DNA from: Phlebiopsis flavidoalba
Taxonomy: Eukaryota; Basidiomycota; Agaricomycetes; Polyporales; Phanerochaetaceae
NCBI GenBank assembly: GCA_035772785.1
Contig: JAOCPU010000042.1
Coordinates: 124,001 to 188,000, forward strand
Length of the DNA stretch: 64,000 bases
Direction: 5' to 3'
Shown here: positions 11,072-22,479 of the stretch, one piece after another
Layout of the letters: each line of letters opens with the position of its first letter
Position numbering within the stretch: position 1 is the first letter of the stretch
Position numbers and translations under genes: made by a program
Notes under the pieces: generated by a model
The model's database searches: none
What the model was told of the DNA's origin: nothing
Seen by the model: only the letters and a program-made list of their open reading frames with translations

Positions 11072-12729
11072 TCAAATCGGCGCAGTAGGCTCCTTACACA
11101 TCTTGGGGAACATCAAGAGCAGCAGTGATGCAGCAGCGCTCTCATCTTCCGCCGTGACCGTGGGCGGGAGCATCACGGATACCTCCACCTTGCAGTTCCT
11201 GGTCAGTGCAAATGAGCGGAGCACCGTTTCGAGCGGGTTCCGCTTGATGGCGACATTTCCACTTTCCATCGTGAACTCGTCCTCGAATGCATCCTCGGAG
11301 TGCTCCTCAAGATATGACTGAAGGGTGGGGCGTAAACTCGAATTCTGGCTTGTATATGATGCGCACGGCCAGCGTACGGAGTGGAACACGGAGGCTAAAA
11401 CGTTCGATATAGCGCGCAATATCGGTCAGCTTGTCTTCGTACGAGGGCCAGAGTTCAAAGTATAACCATAAATGCTCCAGTGTGGCGAATGAAGAAAGGT
11501 CTGAGCCTGTCGAAAACGGAAAATCGACGGCAAATAGTAAGCAATAATAGTGGGCTGTGTCGTGAAAAAGGCGGCACATACCAATCTCAGCTCCAGCGGA
11601 ACGGTCAGTATGTTGGAACACCAGGTGGGAGATAGTCGATTTGAAACAATCCAAGAGGTCGCGCGCCTCATCTGAGCTGGCGTGCAACACGAGCTCCCAA
11701 TTATCCACTTCGAGTCTGCTGACGGCACCAGTGACCTTCGGGTCGTTGAAAATATAATTGACCATTTCCGGCGGGATCGCGTACGAATTGCGGAAGGTGA
11801 TGTTCTTGGCCCGGATTGGCAGTGCCCTTTCCTCGTGCCAGGGAAGCAGCGCAGCCTGGTTGGTCAAAGTCTCCCAGTGGCTGAAGTCTACCGTCAGGCT
11901 CGACACGTCGCCGAAGCAGTGTATTAAGCGATACAAGTTGGCACAATCGTGCCCTGCGGAAATTTGCAGATCTTCCAGGGGGAGTGCAGGTGTTCAAAGA
12001 CGGATTCTTCGTGAACGCAATCGGCACATTGTGTAGAAGGAGGGTACACAACTTAGGCAGTAGGTGTAGAATCTCAAGCAGGTCCTTCGCGTCGACGGGC
12101 TCCGCGCGGGTACATCAAATATTTGGCGGCATTTCGCATGCGGAGAAAAAGTCGTTACGTGGATAATGCCCAGCCAGCGAGAGGGTGCGAATGCTCGTCC
12201 GTGCAATGTAGTGAGTCTTGAGAAAATTCACGAAGCAAGTAGCAGTCCTAGTCAGGACAGGCTCCTTGTATTTCCTCGTCATGGCCCAGGATTCCGTCTT
12301 CATTTCTGGGTCATGAGCTTGCGCCCACCTGGTTCCGTTGGTAGAAGAGCCCGTGTATACGATAGAGCGTGGAAGATAGACTGGAGGCCAGCCATGACCG
12401 CCAGGCCGCTCGAAAACGCCGTGGGGACGAGAGAAAAAATGAAAAGTACAATCCGGAAAAGCCATCGAGTCGCAAGATGCCTGAAGGCGCGGCAAACGAG
12501 AGTGCAGGATGCTAGATCTTCCTTGGCTGCAGAAAACTTGGTCTTCGCCCACCGACCGGGTTGTCCGCATCATGAGTGTCAGTTCCAGGTCCATCTGCGA
12601 CGCTACACCCCTCAAGTCCCTCACGCTGTGTGATGGCGCGCTGCTGTAGTAAATTTCGCCGAATATCATGTCGATGATGTCCAAAGGGAGCGGCTGCGGT
12701 TCGGCCACGAGTGTAGATTGTACGCCCAT
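11072..12729 (-). CDS. F-box-like protein (frame-broken)
   Basis: The ATG at 12729 gives an N-terminus with LPLDIIDMIFGEIYYSS, a plausible F-box core (Pro followed by a hydrophobic helix), then RDLRGVASQM. The protein continues after a frame change as HYIARTSIRTLSLAGHYPRN (near 12190) and, in a 209-residue frame at 11307-11936, as LIHCFGDVSSLTVDFSHWE, NITFRNSYAIPPEMVNYIF and ATLEHLWLYFELWPSYEDKL, typical of the diverged leucine-rich tails in Agaricomycete F-box families. A last block at 11072-11300 reads NPLETVLRSFALTRNCKVEV. A role as a substrate adaptor of an SCF ubiquitin ligase is inferred from the family only. It does not look like a close relative of the 19.7-24.4 kb array. Confidence 0.62.
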
Positions 12730-13212
12730 TGCGGCGTTCTCGTAGAATGTGGGACTGAGGCAAGGTTAGAGTCAAACGAGGAGTTTCAGCTATAGCGACG
12801 TACGGTGTATTGGGAGATAAACGAAACGAAACAATGTTGGTAGCCTAAGGGTGCGGGGTGCGGGGTGCTGGCAGCGAAACGGATGGTTAAATAGGACGGG
12901 ATGAGTTCAACGGGGACACAAAGGGCCACATTGGCCACCTCGAGCCACCTTAGGCCACGACCACAATATCGCGTCCGTGCGCTGGTAGGTTTTCATCTCT
13001 CCTTATCAATATCTGTAGAGACCAGTCCGTGACGGTGAACGGCGTAGTAGAAGACGCGGGCATCGTCGTGACAGTCACACCGACGGATATACGGAGGTAA
13101 CGCGTGATGTCACAAATCACGTGTCCGCATCTACCATCGTGACTCTGCTCCTGCTTGGAAAGACGATAATCAAGCAGAAAGCAGGACTTTCACCTTGGAG
13201 CAGAAGTTGTAT
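12730..13212. promoter_or_regulatory. Upstream region of the minus-strand F-box-like gene
   Basis: No gene seen. A short cluster of GGCCAC words occurs at about 12929-12958. No clear TATA box was identified. Confidence 0.3.
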
Positions 13213-15500
13213 TCAGTCCCGGAAGAGTACGAAGTTGAGCCAGCCTAAACTGGGTTGGCTCGCTCGGGCAGGACAAATCTCCCAATGGCCACCACAAGCT
13301 GGTTCGGGATCAGGCTCTCCCCATCCGATGTCCTGCCTCCCGTTTGTCCAGATCGTCCACGAGACGCAATGCCCTTTCCGCCATCTCGCGGTCACGCTCC
13401 AACACGCGTTCCCCGTTGTGCTCCCAACCGAACAGCTCGATAAACACCTTGGACGGCCCGGCCTGCCAGTCGCTGTGCTCTTCGTATGCGCGCCAGCGCT
13501 ATCTGCGTCTGCGCCCACAATGTCCGCCATGTCTCCGGGTACACATGGCCATGCAGGGCAAACAGCCGCAGGTGTAGGTATACGAAGGCGACGAGGTCGA
13601 TTGGGTCGTATCCGTTTTCGGGTCTGTACAGACCCTGGGCACAGTACGAAGCCACGAACACGGACGACTCTAGCATTACGCCGCGTGCTGGCGGAGGTGT
13701 GCGTTAGTGTAGAATCAGCGCGTGTAGAAGAGGAAGAACGCACTGTTTCTGTCCGCGAGAGACCATGCGCGTTCAACCAGGGGCCACACGTCGACTTGTG
13801 GGTCGTCCTCCGCGGAGATCCGTCAGCATCAATGTGGACGTGAGCAGTTTGCATTATCCAGTATTTGTTGAACCGCGAGGACCACCATGTCTGAAGGACA
13901 TAAGCGGCATCATCGACATGGTGGGTCTGGAGTCGATTGGCAAGGTGGATCAATATCAGCAAGCTATCGACTGTGCCGGTAGGAAGCTTCCCGATGCAGT
14001 CCGCAAGCCCTGATAGCACCTTGAATAGGTAAGAGGATATATCGAGGAGGATCGCGCGTGCTCTCTTGTCTTGGCTGCATTCTGGGGTAGTACGTAACGT
14101 GAGGAAGAGGATAGAGCGCGCCGATGTGTCCGTGAGCCCGAGGACGGCTTTGAGTGCTTTGTTGTAGAGTCGGAGGGGGAAGTCAATGGACCCTGGAGGT
14201 GAGTCAGACTGCGATGTGAGGGAGAAAATCGAGACCCAATTGTAGTGCCAACGGGGGAAGGGGAAGCCCAGCCTGAAGACAAGGGCCAATCCTGTCACCT
14301 ATGGTGTCGCCTATGTACCATGAAGAGTTTGTGTCCATTGAGAAAAGCTGCAGGATGGCCAGGGAATCGGTCGGGTACGGGTAAATGGACCCTGAGAGTA
14401 GGATCAAGACCGCATCGTGAACCCATCCAGGAGAAGAGGGGGAATACGGGCCTGGTGCTCTCTTCAGCAGCCTGGCAAAAATACTCATGAATTCGGTGTA
14501 CGCTCTCTGAGAAAGTCCGTTTAGTGGTCAAACAAAGTAGGAGAGTCGAGTTGATCTGTAACGGTCGACTGGGGGGAATGAATGAAGGGATACGATGCTT
14601 CATCAATTGTAATGCAAACCGAACACAATCAGCTGGATTCGACATTGTCTGCCAGAATGCCGCCAAGAACATGTGCAGCAAGCTATCCTCGGCTATGAGC
14701 GCGTCCATGTCCAACAAAATTTGCGCGTCGTCGTGCGCTCCAGAGACTGCTTCTTCTTCTTCTTGCAGCAAAGATTCGAGATGGTGAGGCCGCACGACGT
14801 GGTGAAAGATATGGCGCCGGGCGGATTGCAAAATGCGCCTAAGACCGGGTACCTTGAACGGACAACGCGGATTGAACAGAGGGCAATCGTCGTTGCGACC
14901 AGGAAGAACGCCCAAGCTGACACACGAGAGGGATGCTCGTGAATGCCATACGTAAATCAATCGATGCGGTGAAGAAGCAGAGGCCGACGAAAAACAGCGC
15001 GAGCGCGAGCTGCAGAAGTAGTGGTAGTACGGCCGCAATCTCGAACACTTTCCACTTCCCCAGCGCGGGTATCTTGTATTGTCGTGAACGAAGCTTCTGC
15101 TGAGGCGAGATCCACTGACTCGAGAGGTACTCCCCGAAGCCAGGCTTTGACCAAAATGCCCAGTGATGCAGCGGCCAAGGCGAAGATTAGACTGGCGAAC
15201 CATAGGCCGTTTGACGCGCAGAGCCCACATCGGGGCCTCGAATGGCTTGCGGACAGGGAAGGGAGAGGAAGTATTCAGGAATCCAGATGCGAAGGTGTAG
15301 TTTTCTGGGTTGCGATGCGGTGTAGAAGAAAGAGCATCTCCGCGTCCGTGTCGGGCTGAAGAGCATGGATGGTACGACTCGATGAGAAATGCTGTCAGAA
15401 TTGCGGAAAACAGGCCAGGCGGCCTTTGTCACAGTTAGTCAACAAACAAAATCAGGGTACAGACTCTCACGAAGACCCAGCAGATTATCAATATCTTCTT
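13213..15500 (-). CDS. DUF6535 family membrane protein (frame-broken)
   Basis: An Agaricomycete-specific integral membrane family of unknown role. Read on the minus strand: a pre-segment NDAKEDIDNLL near 15480, an intron, then GLFSAILTAFLIESYHP (about 15370-15425, the first membrane helix and family hallmark), GDALFLLHRIATQ, NGLWFASLIFALAAASLGIL plus VKAWLR (about 15140-15215, second helix), EIAAVLPLLLQLALALFFVG near 14985-15045 (third helix) and AFFLVATTIALCSIRVV (fourth helix). A helical cytosolic tail follows to about 13840, including LLDISSYLFKVLSGLADCIG and LLILIHLANRLQTHHVDDAA near 13900-14060. Several frame changes are needed. No catalytic motif is known for the family. Confidence 0.88.
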
Positions 15501-17738
15501 TGGCATCGTTCACTTTCGCCACATCGATTTCGCGAACCGTCTCGTTGCCACGTTCATCCACTCCGAAAGCCGTTCGCAAGATCTGCATCTCGTTTCATTT
15601 TCCCGCCTGATACATCATCAACCTGAGCTGTGCATGCGTTATGGTTTCTGCTATAACACACCTTAGGACTCGGAGTGGTCTGCGAGTCGAGTTTCCAAGG
15701 GCGGACATGTCTAACTACCGATCCTGGTGCGAGTAACGACAATGTCGACAAGGCAATCGAGGTAGGCAGTAAAGCGACGTCCCTCAGAGGGGTGTGATGC
15801 GCGATGGATGTCGCTTCGGGGGGCGATCTGCCGCAATCATTGACGTGTGCGTATGGTGATAGGCACTACGTACTAATATTGGCTCCAATGAGCTACACAT
15901 ATAGTATTGCGGTACTGGGCACATACCTTAAATCTGCCCTCTTTAGGCTGTTTGATGGTGAGGAGCTTCTGCCCATTGCGCAATGCTGCTTAAATTCCTG
16001 CCCCGAGCCGGGAGCGCTCAGCCCTATGGGATAGGAATGGACCTGTTGGAGGTCAAGGGACTAATATTGTGTGCATGACGGAGTCGTCGTGCGGCTGCTA
16101 GAGAATAGGCAGTGGAGGGTTGGCTGTCTATAAGAGGAGCCGACTTCTTCAGCTGTAGGTTTTCGTGTTGAACTCGTGGCGTCACGACGCTGGGAAGGGG
16201 TACCTATCACCCCACTGGATGAGAGCATTGAAGCTTCCCTGTCGTTCCCATTTTCAACGCATGTGTACTGCCATGAGAGAGGGAGAATTCGTTGCGGGGG
16301 GGGGAAAGCAGGGCTGATGAGAAAAGCGCGAAACCATTAGCTGTCACGCCATCGAGTGGGAGTCCACGCTAGACGTGTAACGGCGACTCAAAAATGTCAC
16401 AGGAGCGTGACAACTTAGTGACTGCTCCGCGGTTCTGCCACCGGCGCGGCAAAGTGAAAAGTGATTCAAATTTCGACGCGTTCTCGCCCGCGCACCCGCC
16501 CCGCGACCCCCTGCCCCCAGTGCATGATGGCCCAAATGATTAGTTAAACCGATCTTTCTCTATCCCCCTTTTGTGGCGCTCTCTGTACTCAAGGTGATCT
16601 CTACTACACAGGCGTAAGAGGAATGTTAAAGCGAGACTCAGAGAGCGAGCCGTGGAAACTCGGACGACCCTGTTAGGGAGAACGAACGGGAGCCTAGGGC
16701 AAGTACACAAGTTTGTGCGGGATAGAGCTCCAGTCCGATCCACGACTTCAAACGTCTTACCTGGGACCGGTCCAAGCTGTGAAGGCAGGCCGTCTTGGTA
16801 GTCATGATATCTGAGAGGAAGGGGTATTGCATGGGATATTGAAGTTCGTGTCGCACATGAGAAGGTCAGTAATATCAGTATATGACTCCTCCATGAACCC
16901 AACAGTCTCACTCGTTACTGCTGTGTTAGACCTTTGAACATTATGGGCATTATGGTTTAAAAGAAGGTGAATGCTTCATCAATGCATCTCTCGAAACACC
17001 AAAATCTCTTCAGCTCACTCTAGGTACAACTTTGGGTACTAAGAGGAATGAATAAATTGGGACCTGGCAGGCGGAAGTCCTTTCGTGTGGGTTCTAACTT
17101 TTCTCGTTTCCTCGGGAGGCGTACTGCAAAGACATCTGGAAAGCCGCATAGGAAAACGCACATGCCCTCCAAAAAGGCGATGGCACAGTAATCCCGGTAA
17201 GCCAGACAGCCGTCTCGCACCCAACGCTTTGGGCGTCCCATGATTTTGGCGATGGTGGCCGAGGATGCCATCTGGCTGGGAGTGTCACATCGAGGGCGGA
17301 AGCGGAGACCGCCATAGACTTCTATCAAAAAACGTGTACGTTTATGCCTCACTATCGTCCCAAGGTCTTAGCCTCTAGCTGCCTTTTGAATCACAATACT
17401 GTCAGACTACTACCTCTGTACAAATCTTGGTGCTTAAATCCCAGACCTTTGGCTTGTAGAATGGTGTTTGACACAGATGAACATAGATGATGGTGTGATG
17501 TCCACTCATCACCCCATCCTATATGATTCAATAACTCGGAAAGAGTATGTGTGGCGCTTCCTGTTTCTCATCGCGTAGTGGGTTTGTGCTAACGGCTCAA
17601 GTCTACTATTAGAAAGCCTGATGAAAAGAAGTTTATTATCTGATTAGTCTCACTCCGTCTCGCTTCCAGCGCCTTAGAATTAGGCCATACTGCTAGCCTC
17701 CCCGCGACCCAAGTCAATACCGCATCCGATGAGCCGTA
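15501..17738. other. Stretch without a recognised gene
   Basis: About 2.2 kb of short frames only. Minus frames at 16540-16911 and 17020-17352 show no known domain. The 15-mer shared with 10801 sits at 16336-16350. Confidence 0.4.
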
Positions 17739-17746
17739 TATATACC
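17739..17746 (+). promoter_or_regulatory. TATA box of aspartic protease copy 2
   Basis: TATATATA lies about 60 bases upstream of the ATG at 17806, matching the layout in front of copy 1. Confidence 0.55.
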
Positions 17747-17805
17747 GTGCCCCAACCCCCCGCGCAAGGTGGACCAGCAGGCCGCTGACAACAATTCACG
17801 GGACC

Positions 17806-19460
17806 ATGCAAATAAAGCTCAGGCATCGCCCTCCTTACCTCGTTTCTCTCTGGACCGCAGCCTCCCCATGCCACCCCGCACGTCCCATCGACAAACCAGT
17901 CTCCTATTGCGGACTAGAGACGCACCCTTCTCGACAAGAACGGCGTCGTCTCAATATCCATGCGTTGATATGCTCACGTCGACTCGGTCCACGCGTAAAG
18001 CAGCTTCCCACGTGTTTGTGCTGGGATAAGGGCCACTGATTTTTCGGATAGCCCAAAGTTCGACGACGTGGATTTGGGCCGCTTTCAAAGAGTTAAGACA
18101 CGGGCTCGGCTCACCCACGATGACGACATCGCGGAGACCAAGACGGCCTCGGCCAATAGCGCCGCACTGTAAAGGCAGCACCAAAGACGGGGCGGACATG
18201 GGGACAGACTCAATTAACCGGACGCTGATATAAATGAGTCTATGGGCAAGGGTGGCGTTTCCGTCGGGCAACACAACTCTAGAGCACCGTTACACTAGGT
18301 AAGCTTTTCCAGTACAGTTTTGATAGAGAGCGTACTAAGCGGGCCGATCTTATAGATCGATTTCGATACCGGTTTCCAGCGATATTTTTCCTGCCAGGAA
18401 TCCCAGTGCACAAGATGGACGACTGTCCAGGAAACAAGATTTACAAACCTGCCAGCAATAGCAACCAAATGCACTGTTGGTTAGACCAGCAACCAAGGAC
18501 CTTTGTACGCCATCGCGCTTTGGCACGACGGTCTTCTAAACCGAATTCACAGGCTGAGAGGGGTTACCACGACAACTGTACCAGACTGGGGTGAGTTTGA
18601 GTGGCCCAACTGACCATAGCTGTTGTTATGCGGCTCAAACCCCCTCCACCCTCAAACTACTCTAGCGAGTTTGAACAGGACCAGTTCCCCCCGGAATGGT
18701 CTGTTAGGCCCAAATGGCCTTCACGTCTCTCGCACAGACTGGTGACCCTCCGGTCTTCATGGACACTCGTTAGCGAGGGCCAGACAAACCTCACCTTTGT
18801 TTGGTTTCACGCTGCTTGAGAACGGCGGCGAACTGTTCCTCGGCGGCATCGACAACATCCGCTCTCAGGGGTTCCCTCGTGACATACACCCCATTGATCT
18901 TCGACTCTCCACCCGCATTCTGGCAGATTTTGGCTAGTGGTGTATCCGTTGGAAACGTCCCAGCCGTGATCATCCCGCAGGACGCCATCGTCGATACCGG
19001 TACCACTCTCCTCGTAGTCGATCCCGTCAGCGCGACTGACATTCACGCTCTGATCCCTGGCGCTGAGATTGCCCCGGATGTTGGTGTGGGCTTCTACACA
19101 ATCCCATGTGGACGCCATACCCTCGAATGTCAACGTCAAAGTCGCAGGCCAAAACATTCCCAATTTCCCCTGAATCCCTCAGCTTTGGTCCCGTCAATGA
19201 TGGCTCTAACGATGCTTGTGAGCGGTATCATGGGTGACATTGGTGGTGGGGTCCTAGTATAATTGTGGCTGCGGACGACGTCTCAAAAACATAATCCTTT
19301 AGCACCATTCTGGATCCTCGGTGATGTGTTCCTTCGGAATGTCTACACTGGTGAGTAACCTATACTGCTTACTTCGACTACGTCAAAGACTGACCCTTGC
19401 TTCAGCGTTCGACGCTGGAGCCCGAGCGTTCGGATTTGCGTCGCTTTTTCCCAATCGTAG
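17806..19460 (+). CDS. Secreted pepsin-like aspartic protease (A1), copy 2, frame-broken
   Basis: A paralogue of the copy at 6629-8145. The ATG at 17806 gives MQIKLRHRPPYLVSLWTAAS, aligning with the leader of copy 1. The first active site DFDTG is at about 18358-18372, with an extra T just after it. The C-terminal lobe is the best part: FGFTLLENGGELFLGGIDN near 18810-18860, AFWQILASGVSVGNVPAVII near 18915-18975, the second catalytic triad in DAIVDTGTTLLVVDP (about 18982-19026), ATDIHALIPGAEIAPDVG and GFYTIPC. The end segment is FWILGDVFLRNVYT, an intron near 19350-19405, then FDAGARAFGFASL. The N-terminal lobe between about 18420 and 18780 is more damaged than in copy 1. It is likely a duplicate; secretion is inferred from the leader. 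Confidence 0.9.
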
Positions 19461-19719
19461 TTACAGAAGCTGCGTGTGTTCATGTGAAGAAGTCTACTTA
19501 CCCTCATCGGTCGATACTTCGTATCTTACTTGCAATACTTAGTACCAAAACATGTGCCCGGGACACTTGTTGCGCATAGAAACAACCTATCGAAATCCCG
19601 CTGCAGCTCAAGGAGTGAGAGAGGCCTTAGGAATGACATAGAATTACTAACTCGTACCGCTTGACCGTAACCTCACTGGGAGGAGCGCACTTGTGCTTTG
19701 TTTGGCCCAAGAAAACTAC

Positions 19720-20040
19720 TTATCGTGAAGATCCGTTCAAGCACTTGGGCTCCCGCGCATTCTGCGTAAGGCTGTGAGCGTGACCCAGTGTCGTTTTTGT
19801 TGTCTCTAGGAGGAGTTTTATCAAAGCGCACACGGTAGTGACTGGCTTGGATTTCGAGAGTCGAGCGCCGGGCTGCAGCGCGCGGCACGACGACGCGTCG
19901 CGCGATAACGTGATGCCATCAATGGCCAAAGGGCAACGTCGCGCGGTCGCCAACTTGACATTAAACCTGTACACGGTACTATTTTGTGACCCTACCTTGA
20001 TCCTACCCAAACTTTCGTCACTTACTACGGGCTTTGTCGC
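19720..20040 (+). pseudogene. C-terminal remnant of an F-box-like array member (copy 0)
   Basis: This stretch aligns at nucleotide level with 22090-22420, the 3' end of copy 1: TGTGAGCGTGAC near 19772, then CGCACACGGTAGTGA(C/T)TG, the GATGACGCG-like block and CGCGCGATCGCCAACTTGAC-type block, and the following TACCCTGATC-type trailer. It therefore looks like the tail of a further upstream unit whose body is missing. Confidence 0.5.
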
Positions 20041-20082
20041 ATCTTCTCTTTCTCTATACCGCTCTGACTAGTTCTAATCAAA

Positions 20083-22400
20083 GTGGCTGTCACACTATCC
20101 GAAAAGCTGGCACTGGAGGTGGCCGACGCCGTGATTGCTCAAGGCCTCAAGCAGAAGCTTCATACCCACCTTACTTTGCCTAGCAGAGATGTCTTTAGCT
20201 ATGAGTGTATGCGCTATCTTGCTGTGTACGCGTATCAAACCACTAACACTGTTCTATCCGTAGAGGGCCCCAACTTCCCTGCGGAAATCATCGAACATGT
20301 TCCTGTCGTACCTACCCTACGCATGCACGCTTCGGGAGGACTTAGACGGGACACCTACGAGGACATCTACGCGGAGAATTCGACTATCATGACAAAGAGA
20401 AACAACTCAGGGCTTGTACCTTCGGTATGCCGTTCATGGAAGCTCTGGTCACAGCCCACTCTTCAGTTGAAATCCTATGCTTCTTCGCCTATAAACACCA
20501 CCTCCAGTACACGCTTGAACCTGGAACGCTCGGGGACCGAATCGATGGAACATATGGAACCAAGGAATGCGAACATGGCGATCCGCGCACGTCGTAAGAG
20601 GATCTTCGGCGAGGATCTCAGTCATCTCAGTAGTACAACAAAAGCGCTCGACGATCTCCACGAGTTTTTGAAGAACAACGCACACATTGCACAGACATAT
20701 AGAACGCCTATTCCTTCGTGGCTTTGGTTGCTGCCACTCAATTGACCCCTATGATGGAGCCCCGATCGAGCGGCGATACATCGCACGGAGCTCTTTGGAA
20801 TATTATTCAAACATGCTACCTCGCCTCAAGACCCTCGAGCTGATGGACGTAGCGGTCGACCCCTGTGCGCTTGCCTCTTCGCCCATTAGCATCGGCACTC
20901 GAAAAACCCATTTCACGGCTGAAGATCGAGCTCATACTCATCCAGAGCGACTACTATGACAGAAACCAATTTCACACTGGCGTGATGTGTTCTGCCTGCT
21001 CTCCTGCTTTTCGGGACGTCCAAACTGTAGAGGCAACACTCCGCGTTTTCGAGACTAAGGAACCGTTCCATCAGTTACCCTATCTCGATCTGGCGACGCG
21101 TATCTGAACGTGGACATGCTGATCTTTCAAAGAGGCCTGCGGGAGACTCCCGCGCTGAGACTTGTTCCAGTGCTTGAAGAATCATCCGGAAGTCTCGAAA
21201 AGGGATACGCGGCCTATCCGTTGACTACGAATATGGTATGGACCCACCCACGAAACTGGCTTGGGCAAAGCTTTCCGGCAGTTCACGATGCCTGCCCCGC
21301 CCTGGACGTCTTCACATTCAGAGCTAATTGGAGGCCATTCGACAGTAGGTCCTAATCTCCGGCTCTATTTGCTGTATGTCTAATCCTTCACACCAGTTCC
21401 TCCTGTTCATTGCAAGATGCTCAGTACGTTGATGTTTGAGGATAGATCTTGAAACTTCCGAACTAGCCAACACACTTGATGTGTGGACAAACGGCCCTTG
21501 AGCAGTTCTCCGGAATTTCGCGTCAGACACTGCCGGCCTTACGCACTCTTGTCCGTAACGATTATCTCCGAGGAACGCCCTCTTCTCGAGAGCGCACCAC
21601 CCGGACCGTACGGACAGCGAAACGGCTATCCGGATTCCTCAACTCAAGGAGAGAACTGGCTGGGCTGCTTGTATCAAACCCGCTCGACGGGCGCGTTGGG
21701 CAAGTTTGTGGATGTCCATGCGCCCCCCCATCTCGACCACATTCGTCTGCGCTGTGAGGTGCGTTCAGAAAGAGGCCGGTAGTCCAGAGTGTGGGCACGA
21801 GTTTTTGCGGCATCTGTTTCCTGGCCTGTCCAAGAGAAACACTGTAGAGCTTGACGCCGCGTGGGAGCCGCCGATGGACAGGTAGACAGGGGGGACCATA
21901 AACATACCGCAATTGAGGAGCGTTAATTTGTCGATGTAATTTAGAATAAATGTCAATATTTACCGTGACAACCTGAAAGTACACGAGCGAGTGCTCGGAT
22001 GGCATTCTGGAACCTACTCAGATGTCAGCGGCTGGACTTTCGAGAACGGGACGAAGGAATGAAGTCCATGCCACCCAAGATGATCTTTTAGCTTGTGCTT
22101 GAGAGATTTGTTTGAGCACTTAGGGTGCCGTGCATATCCTCCTTGAGGTATGTGAGCGTGACACTTTCCGAAATCTATTTTCTCCCAGAGGAATTGCCGC
22201 CGAGGGTGCGCACGGTAGTGATTGAGCTGGACTTTTCTGTGAGGCTGCTCGAGATCTCGAGCAGGAATGGAAAGAGCCCAGCGCGCTGCGCCCGGTGCGA
22301 TGACGCGGTTCACGTTGATACTATCAAAAGGGAGGACGCGTCGACCTCGCGCGATCGCCAACTCGACCTTAAACTTGTACGGTACTATCTGTAGCCCTAC
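20083..22400 (+). pseudogene. F-box-like multicopy gene, copy 1 (damaged)
   Basis: The start region LSEKLALEVADAVIAQGLKQ near 20095 is followed by an intron-like gap and GPNFPAEIIEHV at 20266-20301, a plausible F-box entry. CRSWKLWSQPTLQLKSY follows (the LVCRSWKPIAQP block of copy 3). TTKALDDLHEFLKNNAHIAQ lies at about 20635-20695, then LPRLKTLELMDVAVDPCALA near 20819-20880. Further on come GYAAYPLTTNMVW, HDACPALDVFTFRANWRPFD near 21286-21345, SGISRQTLPALRTL near 21510-21550 and LLVSNPLDG near 21667. A C-terminal block VTLSEIYFLPEELPPRVRTV lies at 22155-22214. Several stops and frame changes occur. Direct tandem copy 2 follows. Confidence 0.65.
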
Positions 22401-22479
22401 CCTGATCATACCCAACCTTTCCTCATTTACGTAATGGGGCTATAATCTCATCTGTACTCCTTCTCGATACGCTCTGCTA

